From an uncultured Paraprevotella sp. (lineage in GTDB: Bacteria; Bacteroidota; Bacteroidia; Bacteroidales; Bacteroidaceae): DNA of 64,000 bases. A program made the position numbers and the translations under genes. The stretch is taken from positions 1 through 64,000 of the forward strand of contig CAMWUI010000001.1 in assembly GCA_947177395.1 (NCBI GenBank), in the 5' to 3' direction. This document shows positions 54,425 to 62,186 of the stretch, piece by piece (positions within the stretch are counted from its first letter, which is position 1; each line of letters begins with the position of its first letter). Below the pieces are notes generated by a model, which was given only the letters and a program-made list of their open reading frames with translations, ran no database searches and had not been told where the DNA came from.

Positions 54425-55195
54425 TTATGATAAGGTGTGAACGATGTAAAAGAACAGATAAAACGATAACTCGCATAGCAGGAACGTGGCTCCACAACAG
54501 TCGCCCGTATATCCGCCGAGCTGCCGGCGCATCCAGTGTACCAATGCTACTTCCGTCAGAGGAGGAGCCAAAAAGGCCGAAAGCAATGGGAGCGGGAGGC
54601 TCCACACATACCATACTGCGGCGGGCAGAAGGGCCAGCAGTCCGCGGCACAAATGCAGGAATACGTCACGCCCCCGGGGACGCGTATATACGATGCGCGC
54701 CTTGGCCTCCCGTTCGGTGCGCGCATAAGGCAATTGACGCACAATCCACATGGCGCAGGTTTTGGCATAGATGTCGGCGGTGAAAAGCAGGAGAGGAACC
54801 GTTGCGGGAGGCAGGGCGGATACCGTCGTTGTGCCGAGCCCGAAGTACAGTCCCAGTCCCAACACGCCCAGTGTGCCGATATGGGAATCTTTCATGATGG
54901 CCAGCCGGCGCTCGGGAGTACATCCGCCGGTGCCGTCGCAGAAGTCGGCCAGTCCGTCTTCGTGCAGGGCGCCGGTGAGCAGAATGCGGGCGGCGAATGC
55001 CAGTATCAGGGCTGTTGCAGGAGGAAAGACCTGTATTGCCGATGCGTAGACAACGGCCAGACAACCTCCTGTCAGCCATCCGGCGAACGGCCAGTAATCC
55101 ACCACATGGCGAAAACATTCGCTATCCACCTGTCGGATGCGTCCCCAGGGCAGGCGGGTGAAAAACATCAGTGCGGCCAGTAGTCTGTCTGTCAT
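54425..55195 (-). CDS. cobS: adenosylcobinamide-GDP ribazoletransferase (cobalamin synthase)
   Basis: The 256-aa inner-membrane enzyme joins adenosylcobinamide-GDP to alpha-ribazole, the last assembly step of the lower loop. It begins MFFTRLPWGRI, has the acidic signature LLTGALHEDGLADFCDGTGG (metal-binding Asp/Glu) with KDSHIGTLGVLGLGLYFGLG, and about six membrane helices. Length fits CobS. It lies 19 bp after cobT. Confidence 0.95.
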   Translation of the reverse strand: MTDRLLAALMFFTRLPWGRIRQVDSECFRHVVDYWPFAGWLTGGCLAVVYASAIQVFPPATALILAFAARILLTGALHEDGLADFCDGTGGCTPERRLAIMKDSHIGTLGVLGLGLYFGLGTTTVSALPPATVPLLLFTADIYAKTCAMWIVRQLPYARTEREAKARIVYTRPRGRDVFLHLCRGLLALLPAAVWYVWSLPLPLLSAFLAPPLTEVALVHWMRRQLGGYTGDCCGATFLLCELSFYLFFYIVHTLS

Positions 55196-55214
55196 TTTCA
55201 GTTTGTGATGGTGG

Positions 55215-56264
55215 TTAGAAATAACGTGTGATTCCCGAACCGGTGAAACTGTTCATCTCGCATACCATGTTGACAGCCGACTGCAGCAGCGGGTAGGCGC
55301 ACAGGGCGCCGGTGCCTTCGCCCAGACGAAGGTTCAGGTGGAGCAACGGCCGGGCGTTCATTGTCTCCAGCAGCCGCCGGTGGCCCGTCTCGTCGCCCGC
55401 ATGTCCGAATACGGCGTACGGCAACACTTCGGGGCAAAGGCGTGAGGCCGCCAGCATGCAGGCGCTCATGATAAATCCGTCCACAAGAATAATCATGCGA
55501 TGTTCGGCGGCTCGCAGCATGCCGCCTATGGCCGCCACCATCTCAAAGCCTCCGAACCACCGGATGATCTCTTCCGTGTCGGCGTCAGTATGACAAGCAT
55601 GGAAGTTTTCTATGGCTCGGTTCAGTATGTTCTTTTTGCGGGAGATGCCGTCGTTGTCCAGTCCGGCACCGGCACCGATGCATTCGGGCAGAGGAATGTT
55701 GCCGAACAAGTGCATCCATACGGACGAAGGAGAAGTGTTGCCGATGCCCATCTCACCGAAACAGATGACATTGCATCCCTGTCCGTGTTGTTCGTCCACC
55801 AGCGCCGCACCGGCCTGCATGCAATGCTCCATCTCGTTCCGGCTCATAGCCGCCTCGTACAGGAAATTGCGTGTGCCTGCCGCTGTCTTTCGGTTGCGGA
55901 TGTCCGGCCATGCGCTGAGGTCGTGGTCCACTCCCATGTCGGCCAGCACAAGCCGAAAGCCATGCTGGCGGCAGAACATGTTCACTCCTCCGCCTCCCTT
56001 TGTGAAATTGATCATCTGTTGCCATGTGACCTCCCGCGGCGACACGCTCACGCCTTCCCGTTCGATGCCGTGGTCGGCGCCGAACAGGATGTGGCACGGA
56101 TGGTTCAGCGCCGGTTCCGTCGTCTGTTGTATCAGGCAGATCTGCATGGCCAGTTCCTCCAGCCGTCCCAGCGAGCCTTTCGGTTTGTTCAGGCCGTCTA
56201 TTTTCTCCTGCACCAGCGGGCGCATGCGCTCGTCAGGTGCCGTAATGTTCGGATATGCTTTCAT
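55215..56264 (-). CDS. cobT: nicotinate-nucleotide-dimethylbenzimidazole phosphoribosyltransferase
   Basis: The 349-aa enzyme activates the lower-ligand base of cobalamin to its alpha-riboside phosphate. Visible family parts are GSLGRLEELA near residue 32, LFGADHGIEREGVS, the phosphate-binding ICFGEMGIGNTSPSS and the catalytic Glu region LGEGTGALCAYPLLQSA near the end. Overlaps cobU by 4 bp. Length matches CobT. Confidence 0.96.
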   Translation of the reverse strand: MKAYPNITAPDERMRPLVQEKIDGLNKPKGSLGRLEELAMQICLIQQTTEPALNHPCHILFGADHGIEREGVSVSPREVTWQQMINFTKGGGGVNMFCRQHGFRLVLADMGVDHDLSAWPDIRNRKTAAGTRNFLYEAAMSRNEMEHCMQAGAALVDEQHGQGCNVICFGEMGIGNTSPSSVWMHLFGNIPLPECIGAGAGLDNDGISRKKNILNRAIENFHACHTDADTEEIIRWFGGFEMVAAIGGMLRAAEHRMIILVDGFIMSACMLAASRLCPEVLPYAVFGHAGDETGHRRLLETMNARPLLHLNLRLGEGTGALCAYPLLQSAVNMVCEMNSFTGSGITRYF

Positions 56265-56821
56265 TTTTTTATGATTACGGGGATGCCGCTCACCATCAGT
56301 ACCACTTCATCGGCCAAAGCCGCCAGATGTTGGTTCAGCCATCCCAGCAAGTCCGTGAATTGCCTTTGTACGGGGTGGGGCGGTACTCCGCCCATCCCTA
56401 TTTCGTTCGTTACGAATATATAAGTGGCGTCCTGTACCGTGAATCGTTCCAGTTCGTCTTTCATCTCCTGCAGGACGGAGGCCAGTCTCACCCGCTCCAG
56501 TTTCGCTTTTTCTGTTTCGTTTCCGTCCGTTGAGTCCGTTCGGCGGTCGAAGAAAAAGTTGGTACACCACAGTGTCACGCAGTCTATCACGACCGTACGC
56601 CCCGTGATGTCGTGACGGCTCAGGTGTTTTTCTTCCTCGATGCAGTCCCACTGCTCACCTCTCCGTGCCCGATGCATGAGTACACGTTGCCGGAACTCCT
56701 CGTCCCAGATGCGTGCCGTGGCCATATACAGAGGGCGTCCGCCCTCCTGTAGCGCGCGCTTCTCGGCGTACGTACTTTTGCCCGACCGTTCTCCTCCGGT
56801 AATCAGAATTATGCGTTTCAT
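56261..56821 (-). CDS. cobU: adenosylcobinamide kinase/adenosylcobinamide-phosphate guanylyltransferase
   Basis: The start at ATG 56821 gives 186 aa beginning MKRIILITGGERSGKS, the Walker A loop of CobU. The upstream ATG (56839) would precede the promoter box and add only six unrelated residues. Other marks are the guanylylation His in HRARRGEQWDCIEE, VIDCVTLW and TYIFVTNEIGMGG...PVQRQFTDLLGWLNQHLA. It phosphorylates and guanylylates adenosylcobinamide, so this operon salvages or completes cobalamin. It is first of the cobUTSC operon. Confidence 0.95.
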   Translation of the reverse strand: MKRIILITGGERSGKSTYAEKRALQEGGRPLYMATARIWDEEFRQRVLMHRARRGEQWDCIEEEKHLSRHDITGRTVVIDCVTLWCTNFFFDRRTDSTDGNETEKAKLERVRLASVLQEMKDELERFTVQDATYIFVTNEIGMGGVPPHPVQRQFTDLLGWLNQHLAALADEVVLMVSGIPVIIKK

Positions 56822-56825
56822 GCGG

Positions 56826-56833
56826 CAAAGATA
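56826..56833 (-). promoter_or_regulatory. -7 box adjoining the cobU start
   Basis: TATCTTTG on the minus strand, an exact match only 4 bp before the ATG at 56821. The transcript would start at or very near that ATG. No cobalamin riboswitch or B12 box can be seen between here and the next gene. Confidence 0.55.
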
Positions 56834-57068
56834 ATGCAATTTGGGAACATAATCATCAAGCTTGTTTGAATGTCATACTAAGATGCAGTTTATCTTGTCT
56901 GAATTAGTGTGAAATTAATGCGAGTTCGATATAAGGGGATGTCCAATAGGCCTATACAAGGTGGGTAAATAGACAGCTTTTGTCCTATTTACTATTAAAA
57001 TTGCACAAGAAGTGCTTGGAATATATGCGAAACAAAGACTTTCATGCTGGTTTCCAGATAATTAGTTG
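56834..57068. other. intergenic region between cobU and the AlbA_2 gene
   Basis: No gene is supported; the ORF-track start at 56980 for the next gene lies upstream of its promoter. One inverted repeat, TAAATAG (56966-56972) with CTATTTA (56985-56991), could be an operator for either neighbour. The region is AT-rich. Confidence 0.4.
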
Positions 57069-57076
57069 TAATTTTG
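57069..57076 (+). promoter_or_regulatory. -7 box of the AlbA_2 gene
   Basis: TAATTTTG fits TAnnTTTG. It leaves a leader of about 50 nt to the ATG at 57133 and lies behind the longer ORF start. Confidence 0.5.
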
Positions 57077-57132
57077 TATTCATAAATCAACCTGAGTTTT
57101 ACTTAAATGATAATATAGTAGCCATCATAACA

Positions 57133-58515
57133 ATGGATTTGAAGACTCTGATAACAGAATGTACCGCATACGATTTTAAATTGATGCTTGAAGAAAAGAA
57201 ACCCAAAAGTTGGTTGAAAAGCGTAAGTGCTTTTGCCAATGGAATTGGTGGCTCACTTTTCTTTGTTGTTGATAATGAGGGAATAATTAGAGGTCTGGAT
57301 AATATACAACATGTTTGTGAAACCATTAGCGCCAAAGTTCGTGACCATATGGATCCGTTGCCTGATGTTGAGATGATTCCACAAAAAATCAGCGACTTTG
57401 ATATACTTCAGCTAAAGGTCGGTACCGGCAATTATACTCCTTATTATTACGTGGGTGATGGTCAGCGTGTCGCTTTTGTCCGTGTGGGTGATGAGAGCCT
57501 GCCTGCAACAGCTGAGCAAATGGTTCGTTTAGTATTGAAGGGCTCAAATAAAACATTTGACTCTCTGTATACGGACTATAACGTAGAAGATTTCTCCTTT
57601 ACGATATTGGCCAATACCTTTAAATCGCGTACCAGTCAAGAATGGAACAAGAAATACCTTTTGTCATTTGGACTTGTTACGGGTACAGGATGTCTTACCA
57701 ATGCAGGCGCCTTGTTTGCCGATGATTGTCCATTGTGGCAATCGCGTTTGTATTATACCCGGTGGGATGGCAGAGAAAAGGGCGATGCGATTAATGATGC
57801 GGAGTTCACGGGTAACGTCCTTATGCTGTTACGTGAAGCGATGAACTTTGTGAAATCAAATACAAGGAGAGGATGGGAGAAATTGCCTGACGGTCGGAAA
57901 AACAAACCAGAGTATGCAGAACGCGCGGTTCTTGAAGCGATGGTTAATCACCTCATCCATCGCGACTATAAGGTAATGGGCAGCGAGGTGCATCTGGATA
58001 TCTATGATGACCGCCTTTCCGTAACATCGCCCGGAGGCATGTATAACGGGGCACTGATTCAGGACTTGGACATTGCAGACGTTTCTTCTGAAAGACGTAA
58101 TCCGATACTTGCGAATGTGATGGCGCAACTGGACTATATGGAGAAGCGAGGCAGTGGACTTTTGCGTATCCGTAAAGAGACAAAGGCTTTAGACGGATAC
58201 AGAGATGAACTGCAACCCATATTCAAATCTACTCCAACCCAGTTTCAGACCACTATCTTCGCCTCCACCGACCTGTCGGAAGTCGGAGATAATGTCGGAG
58301 ACTTGTCGAAGACAAAACTTACTGACCGTCAACTGAAAATACTGAATCTTATTAAAGAGTATCCGACAATGACAGGTCGACGAATGTCGGAGATGTTGTC
58401 GGTGAGTCAACGTACTATCGAACGCGACATTTCCGCTTTGAAGGATGCTGGGATTTTGAAACATGAAGGAACAGATAATAACGGACTATGGCGGATATTA
58501 ACAACTATGGAATAA
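57133..58515 (+). CDS. AlbA_2 (Schlafen-like) ATP-binding transcriptional regulator
   Basis: The 460-aa protein from ATG 57133 has an N-terminal AlbA_2 domain (about 1-130: EEKKPKSWLKSVSAFANGIGGSLFFVVDNEG), a middle ATPase part of the HATPase_c_4/RecG-like type (about 260-360: ERAVLEAMVNHLIHRDY, LSVTSPGGM) and a C-terminal winged helix (about 405-460: MSEMLSVSQRTIERDISALKDAG). Such proteins are scattered among bacterial genomes, often on accessory DNA, and are thought to act as regulators; some are linked to defence. Its AT-rich composition differs from the flanking cob and MFS genes, a sign of transfer. Confidence 0.88.
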   Translation: MDLKTLITECTAYDFKLMLEEKKPKSWLKSVSAFANGIGGSLFFVVDNEGIIRGLDNIQHVCETISAKVRDHMDPLPDVEMIPQKISDFDILQLKVGTGNYTPYYYVGDGQRVAFVRVGDESLPATAEQMVRLVLKGSNKTFDSLYTDYNVEDFSFTILANTFKSRTSQEWNKKYLLSFGLVTGTGCLTNAGALFADDCPLWQSRLYYTRWDGREKGDAINDAEFTGNVLMLLREAMNFVKSNTRRGWEKLPDGRKNKPEYAERAVLEAMVNHLIHRDYKVMGSEVHLDIYDDRLSVTSPGGMYNGALIQDLDIADVSSERRNPILANVMAQLDYMEKRGSGLLRIRKETKALDGYRDELQPIFKSTPTQFQTTIFASTDLSEVGDNVGDLSKTKLTDRQLKILNLIKEYPTMTGRRMSEMLSVSQRTIERDISALKDAGILKHEGTDNNGLWRILTTME

Positions 58516-58625
58516 TCCGTCGAATAAATAAAATATTGCGCTATTAAATTCAAGCTGTTTCTGGTCATCAACACGTGGAATTAGGAATAAAGCTACAAAC
58601 CCGATGTTCTTTTCCATATTTTGCG

Positions 58626-58633
58626 TACTTTTG
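58626..58633 (+). promoter_or_regulatory. -7 box of the MFS transporter gene
   Basis: TACTTTTG fits TAnnTTTG; the leader to the ATG at 58683 is about 43 nt. The track ORF start at 58575 lies upstream of it and is therefore excluded. Confidence 0.55.
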
Positions 58634-58682
58634 CACATTGATAAATCACGAACCGTTACCAACGGAAAAACACAACACACGT

Positions 58683-60104
58683 ATGAAAAAGAACGACTCA
58701 TTTCTTCGCAAGGGAGGACACGGGTTCCTCCTGCCTTTTATTCTGGTTACCGTATGTTTCGCGCTATGGGGATTTGCCAATGATATCACCAATCCGTTGG
58801 TGGAGGCTTTCTCCAAGATTTTCCGCATGAACGTGGCGCAGGGCGCCCTGGTGCAGACGGCGTTCTACGGAGGCTATTTCGTAATGGCCTTTCCGGCTGC
58901 CCTGTTCATTCGCCGTTACTCCTACAAGGCGGGCGTACTGCTGGGATTGTCACTTTATGCGGCGGGTGCGTTGCTCTTCTTTCCGGCCAAGATGGCGGGT
59001 GCGTTTTCTTTCTTCCTGCTGGCTTATTTCGTGCTGACGTGCGGCCTTTCTTTTCTGGAAACCAGTTGCAATCCTTATATTCTCTCGATGGGTTCCCCCG
59101 CGACGGCCACGCGGAGACTCAATCTGGCCCAGTGTTTCAATCCCGTCGGTTCGCTGTCCGGGATGGCTGTGGCCATGGTGTTCATACAGGCGCGGCTGAA
59201 TCCGGCTGACATGGCGGAGCGCGCACAGTGGGATGAGGCGACTTTCCGTGCAGTAGTGGAGTCGGATCTGGCCATCCTCATCCGTCCCTATCTGTGGGTG
59301 GTGGCCGTGATAGTCCTGCTGTTTGTTTCGCTCTGCCTGGTTCGGGTGCCGTCTGTGACTGACGGTGCGGGAGAAAAGAAAATGGGTAATCGGGAGGCCT
59401 TGCGGCGTCTGTGTGCTTTGCCCCGTTACCGTGAGGGAGTCGTGGCCCAGTTCTTTTATGTCGGGGCGCAGATCATGTGCTGGACATTCATCATCCAGTA
59501 CGGCAAGTTCCTGCTGATGCACGACGCCACAGCCATGGATTCGGCTTTGATGCGGGGAGCCATGAACGTGCTGGGGCTGCTGGATGCGGATACGCACCGT
59601 GCCATTCTGTCAGCTCCGGTCATGACGGAAGCCCACGCCGCCATATTGTCCCAGATGGTGAACATCATGGCCATGGCCGGTTTCTGTCTGAGTCGCTTTG
59701 CCTGTACTTTCCTGATGCGCTATATTTCGGCCGGTCTTTTGTTGACGGTCTTTGCCCTGTTGGCCGGCGGGTGTACGCTGTGCACCATCGTTTCCCAAGG
59801 GATAACGGGCTTTTATGCCCTGATTGGCATATCGGTGTGCATGTCACTCATGTTTCCCACCATCTACGGTATAGCTCTGGAGGGCATGGGCGAGGAGGCC
59901 AAGTTCGGCGCGGCCGGTCTCATCATGAGCATCCTGGGTGGTTCGGTGCTGCCGCCGTTGCAGGGAGCCATTATGGACGCAGGCGATGCCGCAGGTATGC
60001 TGGGCAGTCTTCCTTCCGTCAACCTCTCTTTCGTATTGCCGCTCGTCTGTTTCACCGTCATCGGAATCTATGGTTTCCGGATTTATCGGGGGCGTCTGAA
60101 CTGA
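58683..60104 (+). CDS. MFS sugar:proton symporter, FucP family
   Basis: The 473-aa inner-membrane protein has about 12 helices. The first carries FALWGFANDITNPLV, the hallmark of FucP-type symporters, followed by GYFVMAFPAALFIRRYSYKAG and FLETSCNPYILSMG. Known members import L-fucose, glucose/galactose or N-acetylglucosamine; the sugar here cannot be told. No catabolic or regulator gene lies next to it, so it stands alone between the AlbA_2 gene and the aromatic operon. The start at 58683 gives the expected length. Confidence 0.92.
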   Translation: MKKNDSFLRKGGHGFLLPFILVTVCFALWGFANDITNPLVEAFSKIFRMNVAQGALVQTAFYGGYFVMAFPAALFIRRYSYKAGVLLGLSLYAAGALLFFPAKMAGAFSFFLLAYFVLTCGLSFLETSCNPYILSMGSPATATRRLNLAQCFNPVGSLSGMAVAMVFIQARLNPADMAERAQWDEATFRAVVESDLAILIRPYLWVVAVIVLLFVSLCLVRVPSVTDGAGEKKMGNREALRRLCALPRYREGVVAQFFYVGAQIMCWTFIIQYGKFLLMHDATAMDSALMRGAMNVLGLLDADTHRAILSAPVMTEAHAAILSQMVNIMAMAGFCLSRFACTFLMRYISAGLLLTVFALLAGGCTLCTIVSQGITGFYALIGISVCMSLMFPTIYGIALEGMGEEAKFGAAGLIMSILGGSVLPPLQGAIMDAGDAAGMLGSLPSVNLSFVLPLVCFTVIGIYGFRIYRGRLN

Positions 60105-60106
60105 TT

Positions 60107-60175
60107 CCGGTCACGCTGTCCACTCGGTGAGTGGAATGCATTCCTTATCCCCTAAGGATAGTATTCCTAAGGATG
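60107..60175. repeat. tandem array, three 23-bp units, mixed family
   Basis: Units begin at 60107, 60130 and 60153. The middle one (AGTGGA-ATGCAT-TCCTTA) joins a left arm of the 24-bp family to a right arm of the 23-bp family. The last unit with its flank is nearly the same as 39609-39646 (TAAGGATAGTATTCCTAAGG, then GATGTCATTCCAGTT). It begins 2 bp after the transporter's stop codon. Confidence 0.85.
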
Positions 60176-60192
60176 TCATTCCAGTTGGTTTG

Positions 60193-60202
60193 TCCCCCCC
60201 CC
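60193..60202. repeat. homopolymer tract of ten C
   Basis: Ten consecutive C between the repeat array and the tyrA terminator. Such tracts slip during replication; here it is intergenic and near no start codon, so a switching role is not evident. Confidence 0.7.
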
Positions 60203-60226
60203 CACGATACTGTTCCCCCTGGGGAT

Positions 60227-60270
60227 AAAAGAAAGTCCCCGAAAACTCTTATGTGTGGCTTTTCGGGGAC
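60227..60270 (-). terminator. terminator of the aromatic amino acid operon
   Basis: GTCCCCGAAAA and TTTTCGGGGAC form a perfect 11-bp stem around a 14-nt loop (60235-60270). On the minus strand the stem is followed by TTTCTTTTATC; on the plus strand by a weaker GCTTTGTTT, so it may work in both directions. Confidence 0.88.
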
Positions 60271-60278
60271 AGCTTTGT

Positions 60279-61052
60279 TTACTGTATGTTGGTCCGTATC
60301 TTGCGCAGGTAAGCGTCCAGCCCTTCCTCGTCGTGCCGCTCGATGATGTCGATGAGCGTTTTCATTTCCGAACAGATGTTGGACACCTGATGTTTGGTGC
60401 GCGGGTTGAACAGAATTTCCCGTAGCAGGCAATCATCCTCGCCTAGGACGCCGCGTGCTATCTTCAGATGGCGTTTGAACGTCGTGCCCGGTGCGTCCTG
60501 ATGCTTCATGACGGCGGAGAAGACGAAGGTGGAGACGAACGGGATGCTCAGCGAGTAAGCCATTGTCTCGTCGTGCTCTTCGAACGTGTACTCGCAGATG
60601 TTCAGTCCCAGCCGGTTGTACAGGTCGCGGAAGAAAATACGTCCCATGTAGTCGCCTTCGCTGATGATGATGGCGTTTTCGTGGCTCAGATTGCCCAAGT
60701 TGGCGAAAGTGGGGCCGAACATAGGGTGGGTGCTCACGTAGCGCATGCCGCATGCGTCGTAAAATTCCTTGAAACCGGTCTTTACCGAGGAAATGTCACT
60801 GATGATACAGTCCTTGGAGAGATGCGGAATCACCTGCCGGAACACATCGAGCGTATATTTCAGTGTCACGGCGTTGATGACCAGTTCGGGATCGAACGTG
60901 TCGATTTCGTCGAGCGATGTGAACCGTTGCGTGTTGTAGAGGAACCTCAACCGGCGGGGCTCTACGTCATATACGGCCATTTCGTGGTCGAAGCTCAGCA
61001 GGTCCGTGAAAAACGTGCCCATTTTGCCGGCACCTAATATCAATATTCTCAT
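60279..61052 (-). CDS. tyrA: prephenate dehydrogenase
   Basis: The 257-aa enzyme oxidises prephenate to 4-hydroxyphenylpyruvate for tyrosine synthesis. It has the NAD-binding loop ILILGAGKMGTFFTDLL at the N-terminus, Asp in AVYDVEPR which favours NAD, SDISSVK, and the conserved His region YVSTHPMFGPTF. Short form without fused chorismate mutase or ACT domain; the mutase comes from the neighbouring gene. It is last in the operon, 21 bp after aroF. Confidence 0.93.
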   Translation of the reverse strand: MRILILGAGKMGTFFTDLLSFDHEMAVYDVEPRRLRFLYNTQRFTSLDEIDTFDPELVINAVTLKYTLDVFRQVIPHLSKDCIISDISSVKTGFKEFYDACGMRYVSTHPMFGPTFANLGNLSHENAIIISEGDYMGRIFFRDLYNRLGLNICEYTFEEHDETMAYSLSIPFVSTFVFSAVMKHQDAPGTTFKRHLKIARGVLGEDDCLLREILFNPRTKHQVSNICSEMKTLIDIIERHDEEGLDAYLRKIRTNIQ

Positions 61053-61073
61053 GGTGGGTCTTGCCGGAAAAAG

Positions 61074-62141
61074 TTATTTGTTGATGGTTTCCAACTGTTG
61101 TCTCACGCTCTCGCCGTGGATGGCCTCGAATACGACTTTGATGAAGTCGGGGCTCATGCCGCTCATGGCACCCTGTGCCGCGCGTTTGTCGAGTATTTCC
61201 GTATATCGTCCGGTCTGCACGACGGGCATGTTGTGTTCTTTTTTGTAAGTGGCGATCTCGCGGCTGATGCGCATACGTTTGGTGAGCAGGTCCAGCAGCG
61301 TGTTATCTATTTCGTCAATCTGTTTGCGCAGGGCCGACAGACTCTCGGTCGTATCCTTGCTGTCACGGATTACCAGACGGTCCAGGATGAAGTCGAGCAC
61401 CTCCGGGAGCACCTGCTGTTTGGCATCGCTCCAAGCATTGTCCGGGTCGCAATGGCTCTCCACGATGAGGCCTTCGAAGCCCATGTCCATAGCCTGTTGG
61501 CAGAGCGGGGCTATCAGGTCGCGGCGTCCGCCGATGTGGCTCGGGTCGCAGAATATGGGCAACCGGGGGTAGCGGCGGTGCAATTCGATGGGCAGATGCC
61601 ACATCGGGGCGTTGCGGTACATTTTCTGGTCTATGCTGGAGAATCCGCGGTGGATGGCTCCGAGGCGCTTGATACCGGCGCCGTTGATACGCTCCAGGGC
61701 GCCGACCCATAGTTCCACGTCGGGGTTTACGGGATTCTTTACCAATACGGGGATGTCCACTCCCCGAAGCGAGTCGGCCAGTTCCTGCATGGCAAAGGGG
61801 TTGGCCGTGGTGCGGGCACCGATCCAGAGTAGGTCCATGCCGGCATTCAGAGCCTGTTCCACATGCTTGGGCGTGGCCACTTCCGTGGTGATGAGCATGC
61901 CGGTTTCCTCCTTGACGCGCTGCATCCACGGCAGTCCGGCTTCTCCCACGCCTTCGAAGCCTCCCGGTTTGGTGCGGGGTTTCCAGATGCCCGCGCGGAA
62001 CACCTTGCAGCCTTTGGCGGCCAGTTGCCGGGCGGTTTCCATCACTTGTTCTTCAGTCTCGGCGCTACAGGGGCCTGCGATGACCCGCGGTCTCTTGTCT
62101 CCCGTGCCGGGTAACGACAGGGGTTGAAGTTCTAAATCCAT
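61074..62141 (-). CDS. bifunctional DAHP synthase / type II chorismate mutase
   Basis: The 355-aa protein starts with a KDSA-like DAHP synthase (about 1-250: VIAGPCSAET, KPRTKPGGFEGVGEAGL, IGARTTANPFAMQ, IFCDPSHIGGRRD), the first step of the shikimate pathway. A chorismate mutase of AroQ type follows at about 265-350 (LSALRKQIDEIDNTLLDLLTKRMRISREIATYKKEHN). The fusion couples entry into the pathway to the branch to prephenate and may allow feedback by prephenate or tyrosine. The gene lies between aminotransferase and tyrA in the operon. Confidence 0.94.
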   Translation of the reverse strand: MDLELQPLSLPGTGDKRPRVIAGPCSAETEEQVMETARQLAAKGCKVFRAGIWKPRTKPGGFEGVGEAGLPWMQRVKEETGMLITTEVATPKHVEQALNAGMDLLWIGARTTANPFAMQELADSLRGVDIPVLVKNPVNPDVELWVGALERINGAGIKRLGAIHRGFSSIDQKMYRNAPMWHLPIELHRRYPRLPIFCDPSHIGGRRDLIAPLCQQAMDMGFEGLIVESHCDPDNAWSDAKQQVLPEVLDFILDRLVIRDSKDTTESLSALRKQIDEIDNTLLDLLTKRMRISREIATYKKEHNMPVVQTGRYTEILDKRAAQGAMSGMSPDFIKVVFEAIHGESVRQQLETINK

Positions 62142-62186
62142 AGTCTTTCTTATGTTTATTGTTTATGATTCTTTCTTAGGGATGTG

